DNA of 64,000 nt, taken from contig NZ_BAMX01000006.1 of the NCBI RefSeq assembly GCF_000963965.1, positions 168,298-232,297 of the forward strand, read 5' to 3'. The DNA is from Acetobacter orientalis (GTDB taxonomy: Bacteria; Pseudomonadota; Alphaproteobacteria; Acetobacterales; Acetobacteraceae). Under the pieces are notes generated by a model that did not search any database, was not told the DNA's origin, and was given only the letters and a program-made list of their open reading frames with translations. The position numbers and the translations under genes were made by a program. Shown here one piece after another: positions 48,706 to 58,014 of the stretch; positions within the stretch are counted from its first letter, which is position 1, and the number at the start of each line of letters is the position of its first letter.

Positions 48706-49067
48706 GGGGCTAAAAGGCGCTCTTGCTTGCGGCACTATAGGCTTGATGGGGCGCTAGTGGAGCTTGAGGCAAAAGAGGCTTTTTAAAAGCCGCTTAGAAA
48801 CACCTCAACAGAGTGTTGGCTTTTAGGGCGGTTTGGCCTGTGCTCTTGTGCGCTTTTGATGAGGGTCTCGGGGTGCAGTTGAGACAGTAGCATCGTGGTT
48901 ACAAAACTGTCGTGTTAGTAACAGAATTGCCCTCTTAACCCTCAAATAGATGCGTTTAAACTGCCTTTAAGTAAAAAAGGGCGGGAAGTGCCGCATGCTC
49001 TTTAAAGAGCTATACCGCGCTTGCCGCCCTTATTCGTTGTACTTTTAAGTACGTGTCTTGGTGAGGG
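48706..49067. other. Intergenic region between DUF3108 gene and glmS
   Basis: This is a 362-nt gap between convergent genes. GGCTTTT and AAAAGCC near 48777-48791 may form a weak hairpin after the DUF3108 gene. The glmS terminator lies at 48972-49031. No ORF with a ribosome site, tRNA or mobile-element end is visible in the remainder. Confidence 0.6.
48972..49031 (-). terminator. Terminator after glmS
   Basis: On the minus strand AAGGGCGG (49031-49024) pairs with CCGCCCTT (48984-48977) and the stem continues imperfectly inward to a central palindrome GCTCTTTAAAGAGC (48997-49010). TTTTTTA follows. It lies 37 nt past the glmS stop. Confidence 0.85.
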
Positions 49068-50891
49068 TTATTCCACCGTGACAGATTTTGCCAGATTACG
49101 GGGCTGGTCTACGTCGGTGCCTTTCATAACAGCAACTTCGTAAGCTAACATCTGGACAGGAATGGTCTGGAGTATGGGGGCCGCAAAGTCGTGTACGTGT
49201 GGCAGCACGACCATTTCTTCTGCAATGGCAGAAACGCGCTCAGCACCTTTGGTATCGGTAAAGACCAGCAGGCGGCCGCCACGGGCCTTGGCTTCTTGCA
49301 GGTTGGACAGAGTTTTGTCGAACAGCGGTGTAAAGGGTGCGCTGGCAACAATTGGCACTGTGCGGTCAATGAGGGAAATGGGGCCGTGCTTCATTTCCCC
49401 TGCGGCATAGGCTTCGGCGTGGATATAGGAAATTTCTTTGAGTTTCAGTGCGCCTTCTAGGGCAACGGGGAACATGCTGCCGCGGCCCAGATAGAGCACA
49501 TCACGCGCTTCTGCCACCACGCGGGCCATACGGCGAATAGCATCACCTTGTGCAAAAACATCTGCTGCACGGCTGGGCAGGTCTAGCAGGGCGGCCACCA
49601 GTTCTTCTTCCCCCAAGGGGTCTAATGTGCCACGCGCACGGGCAATGGCAATGGTCAGGCACGCCAGTACGGTAAGCTGTGCGGTAAAGGCTTTGGTTGA
49701 CGCCACAGAAATTTCTGGCCCGGCAACAGTGCCGAGCACCAGCGCGCTTTCACGTGCCATGGTGCTATGTTCAACATTAAGCACAGACAAAATATGCACA
49801 GCATTTTGGCGGAGCGTGCGCAGCGCCGCCAACGTATCGGCTGTTTCGCCTGATTGAGAAATGAGCAGCCCTAAAGACCCATGTGCCAAAGGTGGGTCGC
49901 GGTAGCGTAACTCGCTGGCAACATCAATATCAACGGGCAGGCGGGCAATGGATTCCAGCCAGTAGCGGCCCACCATGCCAGCATAAAAAGCTGAGCCGCA
50001 GGCGGTAATAACGGCGCGCGGTACCGTTGCAAGGTCAAACGGCATATCGGGCAGCACAACCTTACGGTTGGCTGGGTCGATCATGCGCTGCAAGGTTTGG
50101 CCTATAACCAGCGGGTGCTCATGGAGTTCTTTTTCCATGTAATGGCGGTAGCCATCTTTGCCGATAGCACCAGCTGCAAGAGCCGTTGTTTGTTCAGCGC
50201 GGCGTACTGGGGTGCCGTCAAAGGTCATGAATTCGACCCCGACGGGTGTAAGCACCACGCAGTCTCCGTCTTCCATGTAGCTGATACGGCGGGTAAGCGG
50301 GGCAAGGGCCAGAGAGTCTGAACCCAGAAACATTTCGTTATCGCCATAGCCCACAGCCAGCGGTGCGCTGTGGCAAGCGCCAATCATCAGCCCTTCGTGC
50401 TCGGCAAAGATCATGGCAATAGCGTAAGCGCCTTCAAGCCGTTGCAGCGCTTTCAGGGCTGCGTCTTTAGGGGCAAGACCTTGTGCCAGATGGTAGTCAA
50501 CGAGCTGGGCTATGGTTTCGCTGTCGGTTTCGGTCTGGAAAACCTGCCCGGCGGCTTCTAGCTCACGGCGGAGGGCCTCAAAATTTTCAATAATGCCGTT
50601 ATGCACAATGGCCACACGTTCTGTGCCATGGGGGTGTGCATTGCAGGTTGTTGGGGCGCCGTGTGTAGCCCAGCGTGTGTGCCCAATGCCAGTGGTGCCG
50701 GGTAGGGGGCTTGTTTCAAGCAGGGCACCTAAATTATCGAGTTTGCCTGCTGCACGCCTGCGGTCAATTTTACCATCAACCAAGGTTGCAATGCCCGCAG
50801 AATCATAACCGCGATATTCCAGACGGCGCAGGCCATCAAAAACAATCGGGCTGGCATGGCGTAGGCCAACAACGCCGCATATTCCGCACAT
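49068..50891 (-). CDS. glmS: Glutamine--fructose-6-phosphate aminotransferase
   Basis: GlmS, 607 residues, makes glucosamine-6-phosphate, the first step to UDP-GlcNAc for peptidoglycan and lipid A. The N-terminal glutaminase has Cys2 in MCGICGVVG, and GHTRWATHG. Two SIS domains follow with LLISQSGETADTLAALR and AEAYAAGEMKHGPISLI; it ends with the conserved NLAKSVTVE. The ATG overlaps the glmU stop by 1 nt, so the two are coupled. Confidence 0.97.
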   Translation of the reverse strand: MCGICGVVGLRHASPIVFDGLRRLEYRGYDSAGIATLVDGKIDRRRAAGKLDNLGALLETSPLPGTTGIGHTRWATHGAPTTCNAHPHGTERVAIVHNGIIENFEALRRELEAAGQVFQTETDSETIAQLVDYHLAQGLAPKDAALKALQRLEGAYAIAMIFAEHEGLMIGACHSAPLAVGYGDNEMFLGSDSLALAPLTRRISYMEDGDCVVLTPVGVEFMTFDGTPVRRAEQTTALAAGAIGKDGYRHYMEKELHEHPLVIGQTLQRMIDPANRKVVLPDMPFDLATVPRAVITACGSAFYAGMVGRYWLESIARLPVDIDVASELRYRDPPLAHGSLGLLISQSGETADTLAALRTLRQNAVHILSVLNVEHSTMARESALVLGTVAGPEISVASTKAFTAQLTVLACLTIAIARARGTLDPLGEEELVAALLDLPSRAADVFAQGDAIRRMARVVAEARDVLYLGRGSMFPVALEGALKLKEISYIHAEAYAAGEMKHGPISLIDRTVPIVASAPFTPLFDKTLSNLQEAKARGGRLLVFTDTKGAERVSAIAEEMVVLPHVHDFAAPILQTIPVQMLAYEVAVMKGTDVDQPRNLAKSVTVE

Positions 50892-52237
50892 TAGCCGTTA
50901 TCCTTTCGGGCTTTGAGAGACTCTTTTAACAGTTTGCCACGTTCTGGCATGTTTGTTTGCCGTGGGCGGCCAAAGGCAAGAGCCTCTGCCGGTACGTCTT
51001 TTGTAATGACACTGCCCGCAGCAACCAGCGCGTTGCCACCAATGTTTACCGGGGCCACCATAATGGTGTTTGAGCCAACAAAAACATGCTCACCAATAGT
51101 CGTACGGTGTTTGAAGACGCCGTCATAATTGCAGGTAATACTGCCCGCCCCAACATTGGTGCCAGCGCCCACCGTGGCATCACCCAAATAGGTCAGGTGG
51201 TTAGCTTTTGCACCATCGCCTAATGTTGTGTTTTTCACCTCAACAAAATTACCAATACGGGCCTTGGCACCGACCTGCGTACCGGGGCGTAGGCGGGCAT
51301 AGGGGCCAATAATGGCATCTGTTTGCACTGTGCACCCTTCAAGGTGGCTAAAGGCTTTAATTTCTGCCCCGCTGCGTACAGTAACACTTGGCCCAAAAAC
51401 AACGTGGGGTTCGACCAGTACGTCTGCTTCCAGCACGGTATCGGCACAGAAAAATACGGTTTCTGGTGCAACAAGGGTCACGCCATTGGCCATAGCCTGC
51501 GCACGCAGGTGTTGCTGCAAGGCTGCCTCTGCCTGTGCCAGTTCTGCGCGGGAGTTAATGCCGCGCAGTTCATCTTCTGCGGCTTCAACTGCGCGTACGT
51601 TCACGCCGTCTGCTACTGCCAGATCAACCACATCGGTCAGGTAATATTCGCCTTTGGTGTTGTCGTTTTTAACGTTGTGCAGCCAGTGGCGGAAGGTTGG
51701 AGCATCGGCGCATAAAACGCCAGCATTGCACAAATCTATGGCGCGCTCTGCGGGGGTGGCATCAGCCCACTCTACAATACGTGTGACATTGCTGCCCTCT
51801 GTTAATACGCGGCCATAGCGGCCGGGGTCTTGGGGGCGCATGGCAAGTAGGGCCAAGCCAACGCCGGGGCTACGGCGTTCGGCCAAAAGGCGGCTTAGGG
51901 TTTGCTCAGAAATAAGCGGGTTGTCGGCGTATAGTACGGCGACATCGCCTTCGCCAAAATAGGCTTCGGCTTGCAAGGCGGCATGGGCAGTGCCTAAGCG
52001 CTCGTGTTGCACAACCACTGTATGGGGGGCTGCTAACTCAGCCACGTCTGCCATCTCTGGGCCAATAACAACAACCAGCTTGTCAAACACTGCAGCTGCG
52101 TTGGCTATTAAATGCGCCAGCATAGGCCGCCCTGCCAACCGTTGCATGGCTTTAGGGCGAGAGGATTTCATACGGGTGCCTAGACCAGCGGCCAGCAGAA
52201 CCGCAGTGGCAGGACGGGGTGCTGAAGAAAATGTCAT
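50891..52237 (-). CDS. glmU: Bifunctional GlmU (acetyltransferase / uridylyltransferase)
   Basis: GlmU, 448 residues, acetylates glucosamine-1-phosphate and couples it to UTP to give UDP-GlcNAc. The uridylyltransferase domain begins VLLAAGLGTRMKSSRPKAM and holds VLYADNPLI. The C-terminal left-handed beta-helix has hexapeptide repeats (VGAKARIGNFVEVKNTTL, AKANHLTYLGDATVG). ATG at 52237 is chosen; a GTG nine codons upstream is possible, and neither has a clear ribosome site. glmS follows directly. Confidence 0.96.
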   Translation of the reverse strand: MTFSSAPRPATAVLLAAGLGTRMKSSRPKAMQRLAGRPMLAHLIANAAAVFDKLVVVIGPEMADVAELAAPHTVVVQHERLGTAHAALQAEAYFGEGDVAVLYADNPLISEQTLSRLLAERRSPGVGLALLAMRPQDPGRYGRVLTEGSNVTRIVEWADATPAERAIDLCNAGVLCADAPTFRHWLHNVKNDNTKGEYYLTDVVDLAVADGVNVRAVEAAEDELRGINSRAELAQAEAALQQHLRAQAMANGVTLVAPETVFFCADTVLEADVLVEPHVVFGPSVTVRSGAEIKAFSHLEGCTVQTDAIIGPYARLRPGTQVGAKARIGNFVEVKNTTLGDGAKANHLTYLGDATVGAGTNVGAGSITCNYDGVFKHRTTIGEHVFVGSNTIMVAPVNIGGNALVAAGSVITKDVPAEALAFGRPRQTNMPERGKLLKESLKARKDNG

Positions 52238-52350
52238 GGTCTGACTGCGGTAGGCTAACCTCACCGTGCTGTCAAACGCTTGGCTATGGAAAGCATGCTA
52301 ATAAGATATCATAAAGTTTTTCAGGAATTTACCAAAAGGCGCTTTGGGTG

Positions 52351-53031
52351 ATGAAACAGAAACTTGCCGTGTTTGATATGGATGGCACCTTGCTGGACTC
52401 TTTGCCAGATTTGGCAGAAAGCGGGCGTGCCTTATTGGCCAGCTACAACCTGCCCAGCGTTACAGATACACAAGTGCGCGGCATGATAGGGAATGGTGTG
52501 CCTTTACTGGTTGAGCGTTTATTGGCAGCCGCTGCCGCTCAAGGGGCAAAACAGCAGGTAGAGCAGATTGACCATGCTGAAGCCTGCCACCGTTTTATGG
52601 CGCTTTACACCCCACGCGCCACACAGCTTTCCCGACTTTTTCCTGGCACGGAGGAGGCTTTGCACACCATGCGTGCGCAAGGCTGGCGACTAGCCGTGTG
52701 TACCAACAAGCCCGAGGTGGCAGCATTAGCTATTTTGGAGCGCTTTAACCTGTTCCCACTCTTTGCGTGCGTAGGTGGCGGCGACAGCTTTGTGGCTAGA
52801 AAGCCCGACCCACGCCATTTGCTTGGCACCATAGAGAAAGCCCAGAGCGCACCAGAGCACACAGTGATGATTGGCGATATGGCGCCAGATCTGTTGGCGG
52901 CCCAAGGGGCTGGGTGCCCAGCATTGTTTGCCGCATGGGGCTACGGAGACCCCACTTTGGCTGATTTGGCGCAAGCGCAGGCGGTAAGTATGGCCGAAGT
53001 GCCTGACTGTGCAGCACGTTTGTTGGCTTGA
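52351..53031 (+). CDS. gph: Phosphoglycolate phosphatase (HAD family)
   Basis: The 226-residue HAD hydrolase has motif I FDMDGTLLDSLPDL, motif II CTNKP, motif III Lys in FVARKPDPRHLL and motif IV MIGDMAPDLLAA. A helical cap follows motif I. This pattern fits phosphoglycolate phosphatase, but other small phosphoesters are possible substrates. ATG at 52351 directly follows a GTG at 52348. It is divergent from glmU. Confidence 0.85.
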   Translation: MKQKLAVFDMDGTLLDSLPDLAESGRALLASYNLPSVTDTQVRGMIGNGVPLLVERLLAAAAAQGAKQQVEQIDHAEACHRFMALYTPRATQLSRLFPGTEEALHTMRAQGWRLAVCTNKPEVAALAILERFNLFPLFACVGGGDSFVARKPDPRHLLGTIEKAQSAPEHTVMIGDMAPDLLAAQGAGCPALFAAWGYGDPTLADLAQAQAVSMAEVPDCAARLLA

Positions 53032-53046
53032 CTGCTTTAAACACAA

Positions 53047-53073
53047 AAACCCGCCAGAAGGGCTGGCGGGTTT
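53047..53073. terminator. Shared terminator between gph and the lipid operon
   Basis: AAACCCGCCAG (53047-53057) pairs perfectly with CTGGCGGGTTT (53063-53073). On the minus strand TTTTTG follows; on the plus strand the stem ends in TTT. It lies between convergent genes and probably serves both. Confidence 0.9.
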
Positions 53074-53100
53074 AAAGGCTGTTATGGCTGTGGTGTTGGC

Positions 53101-53889
53101 TTACGCAGGCGTTTTAGCTTGGGATGCAAGAATTTGCTCGGTCAGCACGAGGTCTGCTGGTTTATCAACATCGACCGCGGCTCTGCCGTCTGACAAGCAC
53201 ACAAGAGCTGCTTGTGCACCGGTGAGTTTGCCAATACGGGCGCATAATGCTGCACTGCTCAGTTTTTTGAGAACAGCACGGAGCAACGTAAAGGGGCCAA
53301 GCAACCACGCAATACGGAGGGGGTGCTTACGGTTTTTTTCAACCTTAAGCCACAGGCGGGCAACGTTACAGGCCGCAGGTGTGCGGAATAAAAACAGATT
53401 GCACCCAGAAAAGGCGAGGTCAGAGAGGCGAATAAACGTGCGTTTAGTAACGGGTACATCGCGCAGCACGGCAGCTTCTGGTGCAACGGCCACGGCTACA
53501 TCGCATGCGGATGGGTATTTTTGTAGAAACTCCGTAACCCATTCTGGCTTAAGTAGGGCATTGTCAGCTGTTGTGACCAGAAGTGGGGTGCCAAGCTGAG
53601 CAAGGCCAGCTAGCACACTGGCACTTGGCCCTTCGGGTTGTGCTGCAATAACACTGATATCTGGCGGTAAAAGCCCATCAAGCACTGCGGGTTGGTCGAT
53701 ACATACCACAATACGGCCAACCTCTGGTGTGGCGCGTAGGGTGGTGAGTACGCGGGTAATCATGGGGGTGCCCGCAACAGGCAAAATGGCTTTATGTGTG
53801 ACGCCAGCCGCTTGGGCCATGGGGTCTGGCACACCGGGGCGTGTGCCAGCCAGCACCAGAACCGAAAGAGGCGGCATAGATGTGCTCAC
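53101..53889 (-). CDS. MobA-like NTP transferase family protein
   Basis: The 262-residue protein shows a nucleotidyltransferase (GT-A-like) fold: SVLVLAGTRPG, then HKAILPVAGTPMITRVL with the conserved Lys, and a metal-binding Asp in TTADNALL. The glycine-rich loop is unusual compared with LAAGxGxRMG. A late segment VDVDKPADLVLTEQIL resembles the C-terminus of MobA/MocA-type enzymes. It is the last gene of a five-gene operon (4-nt overlap with the hydroxylase gene). An activated headgroup for a lipid is a reasonable guess at its product, but the substrate cannot be read. Confidence 0.75.
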   Translation of the reverse strand: MSTSMPPLSVLVLAGTRPGVPDPMAQAAGVTHKAILPVAGTPMITRVLTTLRATPEVGRIVVCIDQPAVLDGLLPPDISVIAAQPEGPSASVLAGLAQLGTPLLVTTADNALLKPEWVTEFLQKYPSACDVAVAVAPEAAVLRDVPVTKRTFIRLSDLAFSGCNLFLFRTPAACNVARLWLKVEKNRKHPLRIAWLLGPFTLLRAVLKKLSSAALCARIGKLTGAQAALVCLSDGRAAVDVDKPADLVLTEQILASQAKTPA

Positions 53890-54683
53890 GCCGCGTGCTG
53901 GGTAGAGGGTTTGGCTGTGCTGGTACGGGCACCATCGGGCCGGTCACGCGGGGGGGATCCAGTAAGTTTCATAACCCACGGAAAGCGTTTGGCTTCCTGC
54001 ACATCATACCCGAGGTTGAACACGGTGGGGCTACGGGGGCGGGCTTTGGCGTCTAGATAGTAGCTGCCAAACAAGCGGTCGACCACAAAGCTGGTAATAC
54101 CAAAATTACCATCTTCATCATGGAAGTGGTGCAAAACGTGCCGAGCTTTCATGCGTTGAATCCAAGCCGCACTTGGCTTGTAGTTTAAATGCTGAATGCA
54201 GTGAAAGAACTCATAGATGCACGTAATGGCAACGCCCGTACCAAAGGCCGTTGCGGCGGCACCCCAGCCACCAATAAGGTAGCCAATAGGCCCGGTAATA
54301 ATGGCAATGGTAGGTAGGGTGGTAACAGGGGCCCCAAACAGCACGTCAAGCAGGTGCGGGTCTTGGTGGTGGTCAAAATGGATGCGTTTCCATAAAGAGG
54401 CTGTCCATTTCATTTTATAAAGTAGCCGCCCATGCAGCACGTAGCGGTGCAGCAGGTACCATGCCAGAGGGTACACCAGAATAACCGCTACGATAGAAAC
54501 CAGCGTTGCACTCCAGCCAGCAAAAAAATGGGCCGCAGCCACTATGCTGGCAACGACAAGAGCAAAGTATAGCAGAATGGTAGGGTAAGTCAGATAAGCG
54601 ACCCAGAGTTGCTTGAGGTTCATTTTACCCAAGTCAAAACTACGGCCTGTTTTCAGACTTTGGTTGTTTAGTGTTCCACTCAT
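53886..54683 (-). CDS. Fatty acid hydroxylase / sterol desaturase family protein
   Basis: The 265-residue membrane protein has hydrophobic helices near 30-50, 58-78, 120-137 and 142-158. It holds the di-iron His boxes: H79-x4-H84 (HRYVLH), H102-x2-HH (HFDHH), H161-x3-H165 (HCIQH) and H182-x2-HH (HVLHH). This is the superfamily of FA2H/Scs7 and Sur2, which hydroxylate ceramide acyl chains or the sphinganine base. The context, an operon opposite serine palmitoyltransferase genes, supports a sphingolipid substrate; that is inference. It overlaps lptG and the NTP transferase gene by 4 nt each. Confidence 0.85.
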   Translation of the reverse strand: MSGTLNNQSLKTGRSFDLGKMNLKQLWVAYLTYPTILLYFALVVASIVAAAHFFAGWSATLVSIVAVILVYPLAWYLLHRYVLHGRLLYKMKWTASLWKRIHFDHHQDPHLLDVLFGAPVTTLPTIAIITGPIGYLIGGWGAAATAFGTGVAITCIYEFFHCIQHLNYKPSAAWIQRMKARHVLHHFHDEDGNFGITSFVVDRLFGSYYLDAKARPRSPTVFNLGYDVQEAKRFPWVMKLTGSPPRDRPDGARTSTAKPSTQHAA

Positions 54684-55777
54684 TTTGCTTCATTCCTCAA
54701 AAGCACTGTTACAGCACCCAGCGTAAAAATGATCAGGCCGGGTATTGTCGCAACAGGCGGTGGCAACAAGCCTGCATTGCCCATTGCGCGCAACATGCCT
54801 TGCACAATAACAAACAGCAAACCCGCACCCAGACACCAGACCGGTGTCCAGCTTCGTGTGCCTGTACGAGGTGGGATATAGATCACTGGCAACGCAATTA
54901 ATAGAAGCACCAGCAAGGATAACGGTCTTAAAAACCGCTCTAGCAACCCAGCTTGTAAAAAACCGGGGCTGGAATCTGAGGGTAGGTGGCCACGGAGCAT
55001 GCCCAAAATTGTGCCAGAAGACAGGGGTGGGTTTTCAGCGGAGAGGCGAATAAAATCCCACGGGTGCAAGGACGTAGGCCATGCACGCTCTGCTTCATCG
55101 GGCATATTTTCTGCTGTTGCAGTTTTAACATGCACCACTTTTAGGTCGTGTAAAATCCAACCGCGCGCCTTGCTATAATCGGCACGTTCAGCACGGATCA
55201 CGTCTTGTAACAAACCTTTCTCATTGCGTGAGTAAAGGGTTACGCCACCCAAAAAATTACCGCCATCGGCAACATAGTTTACCCGTGTTAAGGTAAGACC
55301 TTCATGAAACCAGAAGGAATGTCCGTTTTCGGGGTGAGGGTCTGTGCGGTTCCACCATGCAGCCAGAGCTTGCTCTGAGCGTGGTGTTACCTGGTCATCA
55401 AGTGTAACGCCTAGCACACCTATAATAAGTGTTGCCGGAATAAGCCGTTTGTATAACCCCACGACAGAAAGGCCCGAGGCCTGTAAAATGGCCATTTCGC
55501 TGGCAAGGGTCATTTGGGTAAGGGTAACCAGCGCACCAATAAGAAGGCTAAGGGGTAGGGTGCCTGCCAGCAAAAAGGGCAGACGCATGGTGGCATAAGT
55601 AAGAATGCCGCTCACCCCTAAGTGGCGTTGTAAAATGGGCGTTGTTTGTTCGAGCAAGGCTAGAATTTCCAGCAAACCCACCAAAACGGCACCGCATAGT
55701 AAAACACGGTTTAACAGCACACCAGAAAGGTAGCGTAGCAGCACAAAGCGAGAAGGCTTGTTAGCAGGCGCGCTCAT
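54680..55777 (-). CDS. lptG: LptG/YjgQ-family lipid export permease
   Basis: The 365-residue permease has three N-terminal helices, a periplasmic beta domain (about 130-270) and three C-terminal helices, as in LptF/LptG. In the first helix block MRLPFLLAGTLPLSLLIGAL and EMAILQASGLSVVGLYK are typical. With LptF and the LptB ATPase it extracts LPS from the inner membrane. It overlaps lptF and the hydroxylase gene by 4 nt each. Whether this is the cell's only LptG or a copy devoted to another lipid cannot be told from the window. Confidence 0.88.
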   Translation of the reverse strand: MSAPANKPSRFVLLRYLSGVLLNRVLLCGAVLVGLLEILALLEQTTPILQRHLGVSGILTYATMRLPFLLAGTLPLSLLIGALVTLTQMTLASEMAILQASGLSVVGLYKRLIPATLIIGVLGVTLDDQVTPRSEQALAAWWNRTDPHPENGHSFWFHEGLTLTRVNYVADGGNFLGGVTLYSRNEKGLLQDVIRAERADYSKARGWILHDLKVVHVKTATAENMPDEAERAWPTSLHPWDFIRLSAENPPLSSGTILGMLRGHLPSDSSPGFLQAGLLERFLRPLSLLVLLLIALPVIYIPPRTGTRSWTPVWCLGAGLLFVIVQGMLRAMGNAGLLPPPVATIPGLIIFTLGAVTVLLRNEAK

Positions 55778-56982
55778 GCCTTTTGTCCTGCCTTAATAGT
55801 ACGGCGTTTGCGGTTGTAATGGGCCTTAAATGCTTGAAGGGCGCCAGATTTGTAAACAAGCAGCATAGAGCAGCCAAGAGCAAATATAACAGCTGGTAGC
55901 CATATGTTGAGCAGTGATGCGTTTTTAGTAGCCACCATGCTGTGCCCAAATTGGAGCAGATGATCAAACCCGACCAGCGCCAAGAACGCGACAATAAGCC
56001 CAGAATTACCCCCTTGGCGCTTGCGCATAATAGCAAGAGCCACCGCCAATACCGGAATAAAGGGAATGGTTAAGCATCGTGCCAGTCTAAAATGTAGCTC
56101 TGACAGCATATGCGAAAAAGGTATGCGCGGGTCGTGTCGTATAAGGCGGCTTATGAGCTCGGGTGATGTTAACTCACGCTCATCATCCCCTCTTTCCCGA
56201 AATGGGGCGAGGTGGTCGGCTTTTGTGAGATAGCGTGTAGCCGTGTCGAACGATGTGAGTGTTGGGGTTTGGTCGGGTGTTTCTGTAAGGATAGTACCGT
56301 CTTGCAGGTCAATTTCAACGGAAGAACCATCTGCAGCAACACGAATTTGGCCATGTACAGCGGTAATTGTTCGGTCGTGCCCTTCTGACGTATCGCGAAT
56401 AAAAACATCGGTTAGGTGTGACCCGCCTTGATCTACATGGTCAGCGACCAGAGTGAGGGTGTCAGATGGGCGCGCAAAGGTGCGGGACTGCAAACGCGGT
56501 GCCCAACCGGTGTGGCTGGCAACATAGAGCGCTTCTCTAAAGTCGTACCGGGCAAGGGGTTGTATAAACCCATACAGAAAAAACGACATAGCCCCCAAAA
56601 GCAGACCAAGCAGAATATAGGGGCGAGCAACGCGAGTTAAAGAAATACCACTGCTGTTAATAGCGTCAATTTCTTCATTCTGGCTCATGCGGCGCATGAC
56701 CGTAAACACGCTGGTACACAGGGCCGCAGGTATGGCCAGACCTAAATAATGCGGCAGGAGTGTGCCGAGTAGGCCCAGAAAAGTTGCAATGTGGTTGTTG
56801 CCTGCTGCCAGCAGGTTGAAGAGAACAAGCAGGCGCTCAAGCAGCAATGCCGACATAACAACAGAAAGTGCCACCAGAAATGGCGGCATAACCTGCAAGA
56901 TCAGGTAACGGTCAAGCATTCCGGGTATGAAGAAGGCTCTGACACGGCGCAAGAAAGGCACAGACTGCATGCGGGTTGTCAT
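55774..56982 (-). CDS. lptF: LptF/YjgP-family lipid export permease
   Basis: The 402-residue protein has the LptF layout: MLDRYLILQVMPPFLVALSV in the first helix, NEEIDAINSSGISLTRVARP after the second, a periplasmic beta-jellyroll (about 135-295) and C-terminal helices including FIPVLAVALAIMRKRQGG. The C-terminal tail is basic (NRKRRTIKAG). It starts in an ATGA overlap with the metallophosphoesterase gene and ends in one with lptG. Confidence 0.9.
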   Translation of the reverse strand: MTTRMQSVPFLRRVRAFFIPGMLDRYLILQVMPPFLVALSVVMSALLLERLLVLFNLLAAGNNHIATFLGLLGTLLPHYLGLAIPAALCTSVFTVMRRMSQNEEIDAINSSGISLTRVARPYILLGLLLGAMSFFLYGFIQPLARYDFREALYVASHTGWAPRLQSRTFARPSDTLTLVADHVDQGGSHLTDVFIRDTSEGHDRTITAVHGQIRVAADGSSVEIDLQDGTILTETPDQTPTLTSFDTATRYLTKADHLAPFRERGDDERELTSPELISRLIRHDPRIPFSHMLSELHFRLARCLTIPFIPVLAVALAIMRKRQGGNSGLIVAFLALVGFDHLLQFGHSMVATKNASLLNIWLPAVIFALGCSMLLVYKSGALQAFKAHYNRKRRTIKAGQKA

Positions 56983-57878
56983 AGCGACATTGCACGAGAA
57001 AGGCGATGGGGCATAAAGCGGTAAGAGGGGCCATCGTGCATTTTATGGTCCATGCATAAAGCGCGCCGCTGTACGGTTATATCCCACGTGTCTTTTGCCG
57101 CTTGAATGGAAATAGCGTTCCACCCCGCAGAGCGGGAAGAGAGTTGTGCGCAGTGCGAGGCAGAGGGCGTACCCAGCACCGGAATGCGGGTCTCTGGTAG
57201 GAATGTAAGACTGGCTTTGTGGGAGTGGCCATGCAAAATCAGTTCAGCGCCTTCCTCACGTAAGAGCTGCTGTAACTGTGTGCATTGCCGCAGGCCTTTG
57301 CGGCGCGGTACCAGCCCCCGTACGGGCGGGTGGTGTAGTAACACAACGCGGCACAAACCCTCTTTACCCATTTGGCGTAAAAGAGGGCGCAATGCCGCAA
57401 GAGCGTGGGGGGCCACGCAGCCAGAGGCCAGAAAAGGTGCGGTAGGAATGGCACTGTTAAGGCCAATAAGCACCACCGGCCCGTGCTGTAAAAGTGATAT
57501 GCCGTTTTCCATGGTGCGTAGCCATGGCGCCCAAAGGTCTGTCTTGGTCTGGGCCTGCCCGCGAATCAGGGCATCGTGGTTGCCGGGAACCAACAAGGTG
57601 GGGGGCAGGTCTTGTGCAGATAGCCAGGCTTGCGCGGCCTGAAATTCAGAAAGCAAGCCAAGATTAGTGAGGTCGCCTGTCATGGCCACCATGTCGGGGT
57701 TATGGTGGCGAATATCTTTAACCACGCACGTAAGTGTTTGTGGTAAATGAATATGTTTGCGCCGTAACTGCCAAGATAAGAGCGAAAGAACCCTCTTAAA
57801 CCGGATTTCCTTCAGGGAAGGCAGCCCAGCCAATGGCAGATGCAGGTCGGACAGGTGGGCAAGTGTGACAGCAGACAA
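56979..57878 (-). CDS. Calcineurin-like metallophosphoesterase
   Basis: The 299-residue protein holds the metal ligands of the family: AHLSDLHLP (D-x-H), MTGDLTN, VPGNHDAL and LHGHSHKAS. It would hydrolyse a phospho mono- or diester. First in the operon with lptF, lptG, hydroxylase and NTP transferase, it may act on a lipid phosphate or nucleotide-linked lipid (compare LpxH), but this is inference. TTG at 57878 is chosen, with GGAGAG 8 nt upstream. A longer frame up to 58004 would add 42 Cys-rich residues that do not look like protein. Confidence 0.85.
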   Translation of the reverse strand: MSAVTLAHLSDLHLPLAGLPSLKEIRFKRVLSLLSWQLRRKHIHLPQTLTCVVKDIRHHNPDMVAMTGDLTNLGLLSEFQAAQAWLSAQDLPPTLLVPGNHDALIRGQAQTKTDLWAPWLRTMENGISLLQHGPVVLIGLNSAIPTAPFLASGCVAPHALAALRPLLRQMGKEGLCRVVLLHHPPVRGLVPRRKGLRQCTQLQQLLREEGAELILHGHSHKASLTFLPETRIPVLGTPSASHCAQLSSRSAGWNAISIQAAKDTWDITVQRRALCMDHKMHDGPSYRFMPHRLSRAMSL

Positions 57879-58014
57879 AAACGAGGCTCTCCGGCGTAAG
57901 GTGGCCTGATCATAGGACAGTATGTGACAAGCGCACCAACTACAATTATACCACCGACAGCAGCCGGGGCAAAAGGCAACGGCGTTTTTTAATACGCATA
58001 GCATGAGTGTCTGA

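Noticed and set aside
48706..48976. Possible small gene or riboswitch next to glmS
   Set aside because: The region is downstream of glmS, not upstream; no conserved RNA core or coding frame was seen.
57879..58004. 42-codon N-terminal extension of the metallophosphoesterase
   Set aside because: It is Cys-rich, lacks a ribosome site and covers the divergent promoter gap; TTG at 57878 has GGAGAG upstream.
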